Below, in pieces: positions 13,181-23,930 of a stretch of DNA of 64,000 bases. Source of the DNA: Ophthalmolycus amberensis (taxonomy: Eukaryota > Chordata > Actinopteri > Perciformes > Zoarcidae); the NCBI GenBank assembly GCA_024529925.1, contig JAFEUB010001472.1, positions 409,578 to 473,577 of the forward strand, in the 5' to 3' direction. Both the position numbers and the translations under genes were made by a program. The notes beneath the pieces are model-generated. The model ran no database searches. It saw only the letters and a program-made list of their open reading frames with translations, and was not told the origin of the DNA. How positions within the stretch are numbered: position 1 is the first letter of the stretch; each line of letters opens with the position of its first letter.

Positions 13181-16100
13181 ATACCTGCCACACTTCTCAC
13201 ACTCCTCCACAAACATGTTTCCATGGAGCTCTGATAACACATCCCTAGAAGATTCAAAAGATCATATTTCATTGTTTTTAATTGTCTCTAAAAATGAATG
13301 TCCAGACTCTTCCACAGAACCTTTCTGCAGTCTCTCGCTCTGATTAATATTCTGAGGCCACAATATATTCATTTCTGCATTCCACTGACAACCAGTTCAC
13401 TTCACCAGTTTGTCCGCTGCCTCAATGATTTCCTCGGAGAACTACCGTTCTGACTGATGGAGTGTAGAGGAAAACAAATGGCTTCCAGGCAAAACAAGCC
13501 TTCCGATACGCTTAACGGACGGGTTAATGTGCTGAATGAAGAGTTGGATTCTTGTCCTTCAGGTTAGTCCGGAGACAGAACAAACATGTCCCGCTACACT
13601 CGAGCCTCGCTTGAACTCACTTGAGCTGCATTTAAAGAGCTCCTCATGTCTGGTGCTGGTCCAGCTGTTATCACAAAGCAGCAGCTTCATATTCAACAAC
13701 AATATGGTTGTCTCACACGACGTACAATGCTGTATACATTTGTGTTTGTATATGAGAAATGAGTAAAAATAAAACTAACTGTTTCCTCCACATTAAGGAA
13801 TTCACTGCATCTTCTGAACAAGTTAACTTTTCCTCTGAATAAATACCTCACGTCCACTCCTCCCTTATTCCTTCCCTCCTCTCCTCTCGCTCTGCTTCAA
13901 CTCTAAATCACTCTGCACAGCGATGTAATCGAACACGATCTACAATCTAACATGTATTTGCATATGGAGAACCTTTTCCTCTCACATATGTGGAGAACTT
14001 TGTGAAAACGAGGACATTTGCTGCAGTCATACAGTGTTTGATGGGATGATACATCTTTAAAAGCTGCACTAATGAGTATTTTTATACTAACATTAGGTCA
14101 ACTGACTACATTTAAATGGGAGAAAGGTGACTTGCAGTGACCAATCCAGAGCGATTTATCCCCGGCTCTGCAGTTCCCCTAAACTCTGCTCTTTAGCGTC
14201 TTCCAGCCCATTGTTTGGGTTTTATGGTTCACTCTCGCTGCTCTCATCCACCTCGTTTCCAGCAGCAGCGGCTTTTAGAAAACAAGCTCTTAAAGACGAC
14301 CACACGCTGCCTGACCGTTAGTTAGGCATAAGTTAGCACAGCTGGTTCAAATAGCGGAGCAGTTAGAAAGGTGGATCCATATGAATGCTCATGTTGCTCT
14401 GTGTCTGCCGAGTGGGAGAATAGCTTTAGGTGATAATATGTTGTAGAGCGGTTACGATTAATCAATCAACTGAAAATCATTTGACAACTATTTTGACAAT
14501 TTTGACATTGTTTAAGTCATTTTTTATTTTTTTACTTTTCTAAGGTTTTCTACACCAAATGATTTATAGATAAATGGAAATTCCAGTACTTGCAACACTG
14601 AAAGGAGATTAATTAATTATGAAAATAATTGTTTTCAGCCCAACAGTGTTGCATTTACAGCTTATTGCGCTGTGGGAAAGAAACAATACTGCTTTGAAAA
14701 AGGTACCGTGTGTACCGAATAGTTTCATAACGTTGACATTCAAATCCTAAATTAAAGATATTTAGTGTTAGTCATTCTGAAGCAGTGCAACGGAGCAGAG
14801 GAGAAGTGAAGTGAAAGTAAGTTGTCGGTACCGGTTACAAACAGGCTCGGTCGTGACTATTATGGGCTACTATTTGTGTAATAAGACTCCAGTGGTGACA
14901 GCGTAGGAACGTGAGAGACTGTTGTGATCCAAACATTTCCAATAACTCCTGAGTTCGTAGAGTCCAAAGGAAAAAACAGATGTAATCATTTCACAACATG
15001 TTTTTATCTGTGAAACATTCTGCTTCAATCCACACTTGTTGGCATTCGGCCTTTCAAACACATTTTCGCTGCAGTGAAGAATCTGTTCTACCGTTTCCCT
15101 CGCTGACACAAACGGAGGCTCGCACCGACGGGTTATAGATCAGCTACACATTCAGGAAATGAAAAAATTATTTACTATTAGTACTATTACTAAAATAAGC
15201 TGACTCTGCACCTGTGAGTGCTACGTGGTGCTACGCGGCTCGCCTGTGAGATATTGCATCGCCCCGTGCCCACTAACAACAATGGCTCGAGTGAGCTACT
15301 TGAGTGCACGTCATGCTACAGGACAGGAGGCGGGCGGGGTTACCTGGGGAAGCCTGATCGGACGTGTAGGCCGTCCACATTCTGGCTGATGAGATACTTG
15401 AGGAAGCCGGCCCTCTGCAGCCCCAGGAGGGCCATGTGAGTCAAGCTGGGTCGGGCATCTTCAAATGTGATGTCAAAGTGAGGTGACTCACCCTTTTCTT
15501 CTAACGTCCACACACCCTTTGGACCCCTGAAAGAGAATATAGTGATGAAGAGAGGACTGGTAGTTATAATCAGGAGTGGACAGGTTGTAATGCAGTTGGT
15601 GGACTGGAGGCATTTCGTGTCTACTACTGGTGCGTGGGGAATAGGTATGTATTCATGGCAGCAGTGGGAATATAATGCGTGTTGGTGTGACTGATGTAGG
15701 AACCTTGGCTTTAATGATATCGCCGTCAAAGCTCGACTCTACCTGTCTGACAGGAAGACCAATCAAGTATTAATTAGTCAGGTCTCCAGCAAACATCTAC
15801 AAAAATATGAATTCTCACTTGTAAATATCCGAGATTCACACCAGATGAATTCAATGAATGAGTAAAAAGTTCTCCATCTTCTGTGCCGCTATAACGGAAG
15901 AGCACACACTGAGGCAGGAGCTATAAGAATGTGTGTGATATTGTTTTACAAAGAGCTGGAGTCAACAAATAACAAACAAGTACTGCCCTCATCTGCTCAT
16001 ACAGTGGTACTACAAGAGAAAGCAGGAGGCTAAGTGAAGATGCACATTACGTCATTTCTGGCCTGGATTCGCTGATTATGCAGTTTATTTGAAAACAGTA

Positions 16101-17837
16101 TTTTGTATTAGATGCTGTGACATAAAGTTGGTAGTTGTCCACAAGTTATCTTCAGACTCGCAATGTTATATAATCCATTTATATATATATTCATATAATC
16201 AATTTGCCATTTTAATCCAAAAGCAGATTAATGCCGAGGAAAGGTAGACAGTAACTTCTATTCGAAACAGGAAAATTAAGGAATCTCCACTACGTTATGT
16301 ACATGATCATAATCTCTCTAAAGATTTGTGCCTCACCTGAAGTCGGGGATGCCTGTTGAGGTGCTGATTCCGGCTCCAGAGTGGACAACCAAGTATTGAG
16401 ATTCTTTTACCAACTGGGCGAGGGTCTCCACCTTCGCCTTCAGCTCCTCAGGACTGTCAAACACCTGCCACAGAGCAGCAGACATCAGGTTAAAGCAGCT
16501 GGCTCAATTAAATATCACATCATGTCTAAAACAATGCCTAAATATCAGGAGCATTTAGGAACGACACGGGTCGAGAGGGGATGCTTTCATACAGTATTTC
16601 ATCTAAACAATGTCGTGTGAAGGCCCTGCAGGAGAAGAGATTCCCTGTTCAGTTTGAACTGAAGCCAAAAAAGGCCAAAGCATTCACAGTTACGCAGCTC
16701 ATCAATACAGATAAGTACGATTGTTCACAATGTTACAATAACAAACACACATATCGTGTGTGAATATCTTGTTTCATGTTGCAGTTTTAATGTAGTGTCT
16801 TTTCCTGTAAGCGTTGCCGTGAATCACTCGTGAGGGAGAGCGTGCTAGACTTTGTAATCCAGCCCGATATCTCCAGTGGGACACGCGCTACTACAACTTG
16901 AGAAGTGTAATTACTCAAGAAACATTGCTCTGGATTTCGCGCTTTGTGCGTCTTTCAAGTTGGATAACTTTTTAATGTTCTGCACCTCACACATTCCCTT
17001 CTGCCATTTCCTGTTATTGTCTTTTATTTTTAAGTGACAGGTGAATTACTGTTGTACCTGGTCCTGAGCAGAGCTTTTACTAAACATGGAACAGCTTTGT
17101 AGACAGAATTGTAAAGTATAACAAAGCTGGAACAGAGAGTGTCACATTATGTTTAGGGTGGAAAGTAATACAATATATTCAATGTACAGTTTTGATGTAT
17201 TAGTAGCACTTTCATCAATTTTTCTGCATCTTCATACTTCTGCTATTCACCATTTCAGAGTAAAGGTATTGCCCCTTTACTTCTCAACTCTGATTGCTGA
17301 AGTGACTAGTTTGGGCCTCTCTTTAAATCCAATCTTCAGTGCGAGTCTTTCATGCAAAACATGAAATTACAACACCAAACTGGGGACAGTGGCTTTTTGC
17401 AAATATTTAACATACACATTACAGGGTAAAAATATGCAATGCTAGCTCAGCTACCACCTGGAGCAGCTAACGTTGATTGCACGTGAGCGAATGGTTAAAA
17501 TGAACGTAAAACGTTGAATGGACCCATTCCTAACAAAGACCAATAACGGTGATGCTTAAAGGGCTTTCTGCTGCTGGCTTTACGTTGTATTCGGTGAAAA
17601 CTTGAAAGCAGAACCTTTACTTATCATGGAGGATATCAACGTATTGCTACTCAAATGTATTTAATTATTATTTTCAATTTATCATCCTAAAGACTGAACA
17701 TGAAGCAGACATCATGGCTAACCTGCTAGCAGCTAACCACACAACGTTAGATCACAGTAGATTTATTTTACCTCAGGAAGTCCACACACACCTTTGTCTG
17801 CGTACGGTGAGAGGCCAGCAGAATAGTTCACAGACAT
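10803..17837 (-). CDS. sirt6: NAD-dependent protein deacylase sirtuin-6
   Basis: Nuclear chromatin-bound sirtuin that removes acetyl and long-chain acyl groups from histone H3 lysines, with roles in DNA repair and glycolytic gene repression. Eight coding exons join in frame: 17772-17837, 16337-16464, 15344-15526, 13185-13244, 12805-12900, 12634-12714, 11300-11423 and 10803-11120. They give 351 aa (human 355). The start MSVNYSAGLSPYADKG matches the family start. The NAD motif is HSGAGISTSTGIPDFR. QNVDGLH follows, and the catalytic His is H133 in ELHGN. Zinc ligands fall at C141, C144, C166 and C177, the human numbers. TLGTSLQI and NLQPTKH complete the Rossmann core. The lysine- and glutamate-rich tail is variable, as in the family. 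Nothing is broken. A perfect CRE lies 96 bp upstream of the ATG. Confidence 0.96.
11235..11271. repeat. (CA)n(GT)n self-complementary microsatellite in a sirt6 intron
   Basis: A short CA run flips directly into a GT run, in the 179-bp last intron of sirt6 (11121-11299). It could form a hairpin in the transcript. Confidence 0.85.
13151..13178. repeat. (GT)14 microsatellite beside a sirt6 splice donor
   Basis: The run ends 6 bases before the exon boundary at 13185. On the minus strand it is a CA repeat just inside the intron donor. CA repeats at this position can act as splicing enhancers through hnRNP L; that role is inferred here. Confidence 0.85.
14450..14645. repeat. degenerate hAT-type MITE in a sirt6 intron
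   Basis: The sequence has the pattern of a common fish non-autonomous element: TACGATTAATCAATCAACTG, then AAATGATTTATAGATAAATG, ending near ATTAATTATGAAAATAATTG. Similar degenerate copies lie near 53460-53665 and 63417-63656. The family call is from memory of fish repeats and ends are approximate. Confidence 0.5.
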
Positions 17838-17932
17838 GGCTGGTGTTGGTCTCTTTATTATTGTTGTGTAGGACGTTGCTCCTGTATCGTAGAGATGAAT
17901 AATCTCAGGCGGTACTTGGATCGTTGTTTGGC

Positions 17933-17940
17933 TGACGTCA
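17933..17940. promoter_or_regulatory. perfect CRE palindrome upstream of sirt6
   Basis: TGACGTCA, the full CREB/ATF site, lies 96 bp upstream of the sirt6 ATG. This is where proximal promoter sites usually sit. CREB/ATF control is inferred from the site alone. Confidence 0.55.
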
Positions 17941-18803
17941 TCTCTAAGCGACAACGTGAGCTGCGTTCAGAGTTGGGAAAATGCACGAGATCTCCCCGTC
18001 TACCCCGGAAACAGACTATCGAAGAACGTTTACTTTTCACATACAATCCCGTTATCACACCGGGTTTCACAAATCGTGCACTGCAAAGTTGGACATAGTG
18101 TGGCGAAAACACAAACTTAAATGTATCTAAGTTGATGAAGTGCCTATCAGGGAGGCCCAGTCCTCTGCCTCGGCCTACTCCTATTGCAGCATTTTGAGCT
18201 TTTGTACTCTCTTTATGAACTATATTTGAATCTGTGAAGCTTCACAGCTTATGGTGGACACTTATATCAGACATATAAACCAAAAATACAGCAAGTTGGG
18301 CACGACATCTTCAGGGCTTCAAAACAAGTATTCACTCAGAAGGCTGTGGCTTTAAACTATGACGATAATAGCCAATTTTCCCGTGTGACTTGAATGCAGC
18401 ACCGTGCCTTCACAATCATGATAGAATGATTTCTTCTGAGTTACTAATAGATTTCCTACATTATAAAATAACCACTAACATGACAGATAGTCACATCTAG
18501 CGACAGATTGTCTGTTTTACTGTAGGCTTCGACAAACGAGCCTGTTATTATGTATACATATGCAACATAGTTAAAGAAGAATGCTGAAATGTGCAGATTC
18601 ACCTTTCAATCTACATTCATACAAGAGAGGGAATATTGTGACGCAGTATACCATGGAGTTTGTACGGAGCAATCAATCCTTAAAGACAGTTTTAATAAAA
18701 TCAAAAGGTGAATATATTTTGAAAACTACTTTTAAGACAGCCAATATTGAAAGTGCAACCAATCCAAGCACTGCAAGACCATTCATTTTTTTCCCAATAA
18801 ATC

Positions 18804-18809
18804 TTTATT
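18804..18809 (-). terminator. candidate polyadenylation signal of cdc34
   Basis: AATAAA on the minus strand about 1.57 kb past the cdc34 stop codon. Confidence 0.4.
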
Positions 18810-20383
18810 TTTCAGTTTAAATAGCCGAAAATAAAAAATAAAACACAGGTGAATAAAACAATACGTCAATCATACTTACAGCTACATGTGCATATCAGTT
18901 ATGGTTCCTGTTGAAGCTGTAAACCAACTCTGAAGACCAACCTAAAATAGATGCTTGTATTAATTGTTTTGTCATTATGCAATTCATTATCCTGAGAAAT
19001 TCAGTATGAAGTCCTAATTTGAGTTAATTCAACAAACAATATTGCTTATGCAAAAATACACAAAAAAGACCCATGTATTCTAAAAATGATATCAAAACCC
19101 ATCTACTCTCTGCTGACACAAAGAATAGAAATGAAAACAGAACATGACGGCCTTGTTCTCTCACTTCAGGGGCTGAAAAACTTTGATAATTCTGACCGAT
19201 ACTGCAACAACACTTTTTGACAGACATTTTTCCTATAGAAGCATTGTTTTAGGCCAATCAAACCAAATCTCATCACATGAATCATTGCAAGCAAAAGATC
19301 GCAGGCATCATGTCAAACCAAAGAAAGAGACTAAAATAACGAAGCCTGCAAGAGAGCAATCAAAGACGAGAACACAACAGTTTGGGTTTTCTTTTTCACT
19401 GCTTCGTGTCTTCGGCTCCGTCGGGCCTCTCAGAGAGCAAAGGAGAAAATACATTTCTGATCAGTAATTCCCACTGAATAACTTCCCCTACATTAACTAT
19501 TAAATCGGAGCTACTTCAAATAACATAACCCCACACTCAAAATGACACAGAAACACATCCAACAGTAACCAGAAGAAAACACAGCAAAAGATCAGTTTCT
19601 TGTTACCAAAACTGTTCACGTGAGGGTTTGACCCACTGACTCAGCTTTGCCAGCCGGTCCTTCAGACACAAAGTTCTCTGGCATCCCGGTCAACACTAGT
19701 CTTTCTTCTCAGCGAGCTGAAAACGGATCCCGATGTAGGTCAGCGGTCCATCGGTAAAAAGGGACGAAAAGCTTCCGATCGTGTTCCGGCATGCACAAGA
19801 ACTTTGAAAACATCGTCCTGTGACATCCCGTCATATCGAAGCCCGGGCAGGTTGTGAAACTTGGAAATGTCTGATTCAATGGGTTGTTCCTCAATCTACT
19901 GGTGAGCAACGCCCGGTTACAATTAGGGAAATAAAGACATGCGAGAGAGAGAGAGAGCGAGAGATGCTGAGTAAAGTTTGGAGGTGTTTGCACCAGTGCA
20001 AATGTTGCGATTGTTAAAAGTGGTATTAACCCCACAACACTGTGTACTGTACAGGAGGCCGGACAACTCAAGAGGATGAAGTAATATTCTCTGACAGTAA
20101 GGTTTTAGGTGATAATGAAAATGATAACGGAGGAAACTGGTGACTTTTGTGCTGGTGCAAATCTGACTAGTACTGAGTCCTCTACAACAGTGCATCGAAT
20201 TTCGCCTCTGAAAATAATTCAGAGACCCGGGAGACACAACAACAGCTCTTTTCATTGGTTTAGAAGTGGGAAGCTTCAACTCTTTCTTGGGTGTCGACCC
20301 AAGAATTTCTGGCAACCCAGAGAGAAAAAAAAAAAACGGGTAGCATGTGTCAGCCACGGTTGGGGTGCCGTTTAAAAAGCATG

Positions 20384-22662
20384 TCACAACTCCTCGTTGC
20401 CCGAGTCGTCTTCGTCGTAGCAGCAGTCGCCGTCCTCGCCGTCCACGTCGTCGTAGTAATAGTCATAGAAGAGGTCGGAGCCTTCGTCGGGGGCCGGGGC
20501 CCGCGTGCGGACGCAGTACTCGGCCAGCGTGGTGGGCACCTTCACGCCGTCGCGCTCAGCTTCCGCCTTGGTGGCCAACACCTGTTTCCTGAGGGAGACA
20601 GTGAAGAAGACATAGGACGACCGGGCACTTGACAAAGAGGCTTTTTAAACGCGGCCTACTCTTGCGAGTGCGAGTGTTTACCTGATGATCTCTACGTATT
20701 CACGGTCCTTGCCCCTGCTGTCCCTCCATTTGCGGTACATGACGGAGGCGTCCACGTTGGCGGGGGAGAAGGTGTTGGGTTCATTCAGCAGCGAGATCAC
20801 ACTCAGCAAAATCGTCCTGGAAGGGAACAAAAACGTGAAACAATATTGATATACACACATAAATTATAATGATATAAAATGGAAAATATTGCAGCTTTTC
20901 AACAGGATATAAACACGTGAATTGTATAGTTGATTATCAAATGTGAACATGTTATTTGTTATCCATCAACTAATAAATAACACCCAACATGAAACCCCTT
21001 ATTTATGATGATCCGTATACAAACATTTATAGAATTGCTTAAAACATACTTTAATGTAAGTGTACGCAGCTATAGGGATATTTTAAAGCGTTTATTAATG
21101 TACAGTATTCATCAACAATTATAACTATATTATACAATATATAAGAAGCTTATAATGGCCAGTTTTTGTTTGATATTTTTAATATAACTATATGTTTATT
21201 ATTGAGGTCTTAGTTAGTTATTGTTCCCTTGAGGAAAGTTATTATCACCACATATGTGACTCATTCACATAGATACTACATACCATAATACATTTAATCC
21301 CCACGTATTTGACATGGTGTTGATCATTTTGGTCATATATAAATGTAAACTAATATCCTATTGTTCCACACACTATGAGCTGCTCTATTGAAGAATACAA
21401 CATCATTTTGAAATGTATTTTTATCATAAGATCTAATGGTGTTTGTTGTGACCTGAGTAAGATTCAAGTGGTTTCAGTTAAGCACAGCATGTATTTTTAG
21501 CCGTGATGGAGAATTTCTTGATGTCGTGGCTCTTAATAAATTATTGTTTGATAAATAATTTGGTAAAAATGGAACTCTGACACGAATCCACCACAAGCCA
21601 CTTTTGATTCAAACAAACAGTTGAAATATTTAAACTTTTTTTAACTGCTTGGTAACGCCTCCACATTTTACAGATATACAAATATTGCGCAACTACCCAA
21701 CATACAAAGGGAGATATCTAATGACAGCACTGGCCAAAAACAGGTCACATTACACACATGTGGTACTGAAGGGACGCCACCGAAGACACGCGTCATGTGA
21801 TAAGGGTGCGAGTCAGGTCAATCATTGAGGTGGCTGAGAGAAGACAAAGAAGGGAGGCACCCAGAAAGGAGAGACACACGAGGAGAGATATTGAGGGAGA
21901 GTGCTAACCGGACATTCTGGGTGGGATTCCACCTCTCTGAAGGCAGCTCTCCGCTCTGTGGGTCGTCCACTGGAGGGTGCAAAATAGAGATGCACACGTC
22001 TCCATTCTAAAAACAGAGGAAAGCAACTTGTTTGTATTATGAGATTCATCGTGTAACACGTGAAAGACGTTGAATTAAATGTAATGATATGAAATAGAAT
22101 CAGGGTTTAACACGTTACCTCATAGATGTTGGGGTGCCACATCTTGGTGAGGAACCGGAAGGCAGGTGGGGAGTAAGGGTAGTCTATAGGGAACTTGATC
22201 CGAGCCTAGGACACACAACATGTGGTTGAACACTGTATTACTACACTATAGATAGATATATACTTTATTCATCCCCAGGGGGGAATTTGTACACAATATA
22301 CACATTTTACTGACACACTTGATTGTCACATATTTCATTGTCATGCAAGTTTTTCCATGTAGATTATGTGATGTGTAATATTTGAAGAACTCATAATGTA
22401 AATGCTGTATTTAATGTGTGGTGTGTGTTTTAATGATCTGTCAGATGTGCCACCTTAGTGGACAATAAAGTCGTATTCTTACCTTAAAATAGCCCCCTTC
22501 ATAATGAGTGTTTGGGGGCCCGAAAATGGCCACTTCCCAGTTGTACATGTCAGCCTCGTCCACCAGTGTGATCTTGAATCCCTCGACGGGCTCCTCCTGG
22601 AGGCTCTTCATTTCCAACATGAGTGCTTTCTGTGAACTGGCTACATGAGTGTGTTGCGCCAT
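20384..22662 (-). CDS. cdc34: ubiquitin-conjugating enzyme E2 R1 (CDC34)
   Basis: E2 enzyme that works with SCF cullin-RING ligases to build K48-linked ubiquitin chains on cell-cycle inhibitors. Five exons join in phase: 22483-22662, 22119-22205, 21909-22006, 20682-20816 and 20384-20588, giving 234 aa (human 236). The UBC fold is complete: EVAIFGPPNT, then the HPN motif in MWHPNIYENG, then the catalytic Cys94 in GDVCISILHPP. The acidic insertion HPPVDDPQSGELPSERW, diagnostic of the R-type E2s, follows the active site. The C-terminus is acidic and tyrosine-rich (SDLFYDYYYDDVDGEDGD, ending DDSGNEEL) and in the family docks on the cullin basic canyon. PAPDEGSDLFYD favours CDC34 over UBE2R2. It is divergent from cactin, with 1.27 kb between start codons. 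Confidence 0.95.
22248..22300 (-). mobile_element. 3' tail of a fish LINE or dependent SINE in cdc34 intron 1
   Basis: ATAGATAGATATATACTTTA is followed by TTCATCCCCAGGGGGGAATT. This is the characteristic 3' end of a widespread fish retroposon. Only the tail is recognisable; flanking sequence up to 22482 may include more of it. The family is not assigned. Confidence 0.55.
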
Positions 22663-23275
22663 ACTGAACTAGGGAGCTTTGGAGATTATGTGGAGTCAAC
22701 AGCTGACCCGGGTTGTTTACACGATCGCGGCTGAGTTACCCTCACGAGCCCTCAAAACAACAACTCCAAAAACACCTGTCTGTTTTCGACGTTCGGAGAC
22801 AATGAAACAGGCCAAACCAGACGGGCTGCGCATAAATCAAACAAAGGTTGCGTTGATTTTCCCCCAAGAAAATCAGGTGAATTATTTACAAGTGCGATCA
22901 ATACGTAGAAATTGGTGAACTGACCAAACCATTGTGGCTGACCAGCGCCTCCAGCTTTAGTTGATCTACCCGGCAGGGCAGCCGCGGATATAAGCCGTAA
23001 ATCTACTGGTAGCTGCTGGCTAATGTAAACTAGCTCACAAGCCTCACGGACCAGCTGAAGACCAGTCTACCTCCGCGTCAATAGTTTATAACTCCGCACG
23101 AGAGTCAGACTAGAGCAGGAAACACAACTACTGATCCCAAATGCTAGCGAACAGGAACTCTGACGAGAAGTCAGAAGTGTAGTTTAAAACGGCCGAACAG
23201 GAGAATGGGTAAAGAAGAATGTTGCTGAAAGGAGTCTTCGCTCCCCTCAACACGGGCAATGGCGCCTTGTGTTGT

Positions 23276-23291
23276 CTGGGATTTGTAGTCC
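23276..23291. promoter_or_regulatory. ZNF143/STAF-like site in the cdc34-cactin divergent promoter
   Basis: TCTGGGATTTGTAGTC resembles the ACTACAATTCCCAG consensus of ZNF143/STAF, read on the opposite strand, with one internal change. Such sites are typical of divergent housekeeping promoters. It lies about 615 bp from the cdc34 ATG and 640 bp from the cactin ATG. Confidence 0.45.
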
Positions 23292-23465
23292 GCGCTTCAT
23301 CCGCAAACACGACTTTTAACCGCACAAGCAAGAAAGAATGCCACACAATAGTGTATAACAATAGTTCTTTATATGAAGAAAACGTTAACCAAGGGTAATT
23401 GTTTGATATGTCACGATATTTAATATATATTATTTTAAGAGTGAACGGAGACAACTACATTTGCC

Positions 23466-23473
23466 TGACGTCA
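23466..23473. promoter_or_regulatory. perfect CRE palindrome between cdc34 and cactin
   Basis: TGACGTCA in the shared intergenic promoter, about 460 bp upstream of the cactin ATG. The other full CRE noted in the window is at sirt6. Confidence 0.45.
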
Positions 23474-23930
23474 CGAACATACGAATGTTGTTTGTGTTTC
23501 TGAAAAGCAGCTTTGACCTAATTTCACTCTGACGTTGTTTTGCCAAAACATATTTCAATGGTGTTACATTGATTGTAGATGCCCCGTGCACTATACGTAC
23601 TGAAATTAATAGAATTGTATGTATTATAATTTGTTTTCTCAATCTTTAGTCGTGACGTCTGAAATATGCGCCATTTTGTAGAAAGCCCCTTTAAAGTAGC
23701 TTCCTGCTGCCTGTCTGATCAATATATTCTGAAACCAGACAATTTACCACGCAGTTTTCATACGGGTATCAAATGGACGTAGATTTCCTTCATTACATGT
23801 TTTACAAACACACAGGTAAACTTTACACTGTATAAAGACAGCCAACCGTTTTCTTTGTTACCTCTTATTTACGCGACAGGGTGCACGTTACGTAGGACCC
23901 CCGCATTGACGCGAGCGGGGGAAGTTCGTG

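Larger units (their letters stand above)
17838..20383. other. sirt6 promoter side and cdc34 3' flank
   Basis: The left part holds the sirt6 5' flank with a CRE at 17933. The right part, up to about 18800, is probably the cdc34 3' UTR. No other gene motif was seen in either strand. Confidence 0.5.

Noticed and set aside
17895..18112. Small ORFs just upstream of the sirt6 ATG, one basic
   Set aside because: They lie in the promoter side with the CRE, show no family motif, and no splice link to sirt6 is needed since MSVNYSAGLSPYADKG is the family start.
20291..20632. Plus-strand ORF rich in Val/Arg
   Set aside because: Antisense shadow of the acidic cdc34 C-terminal exon.
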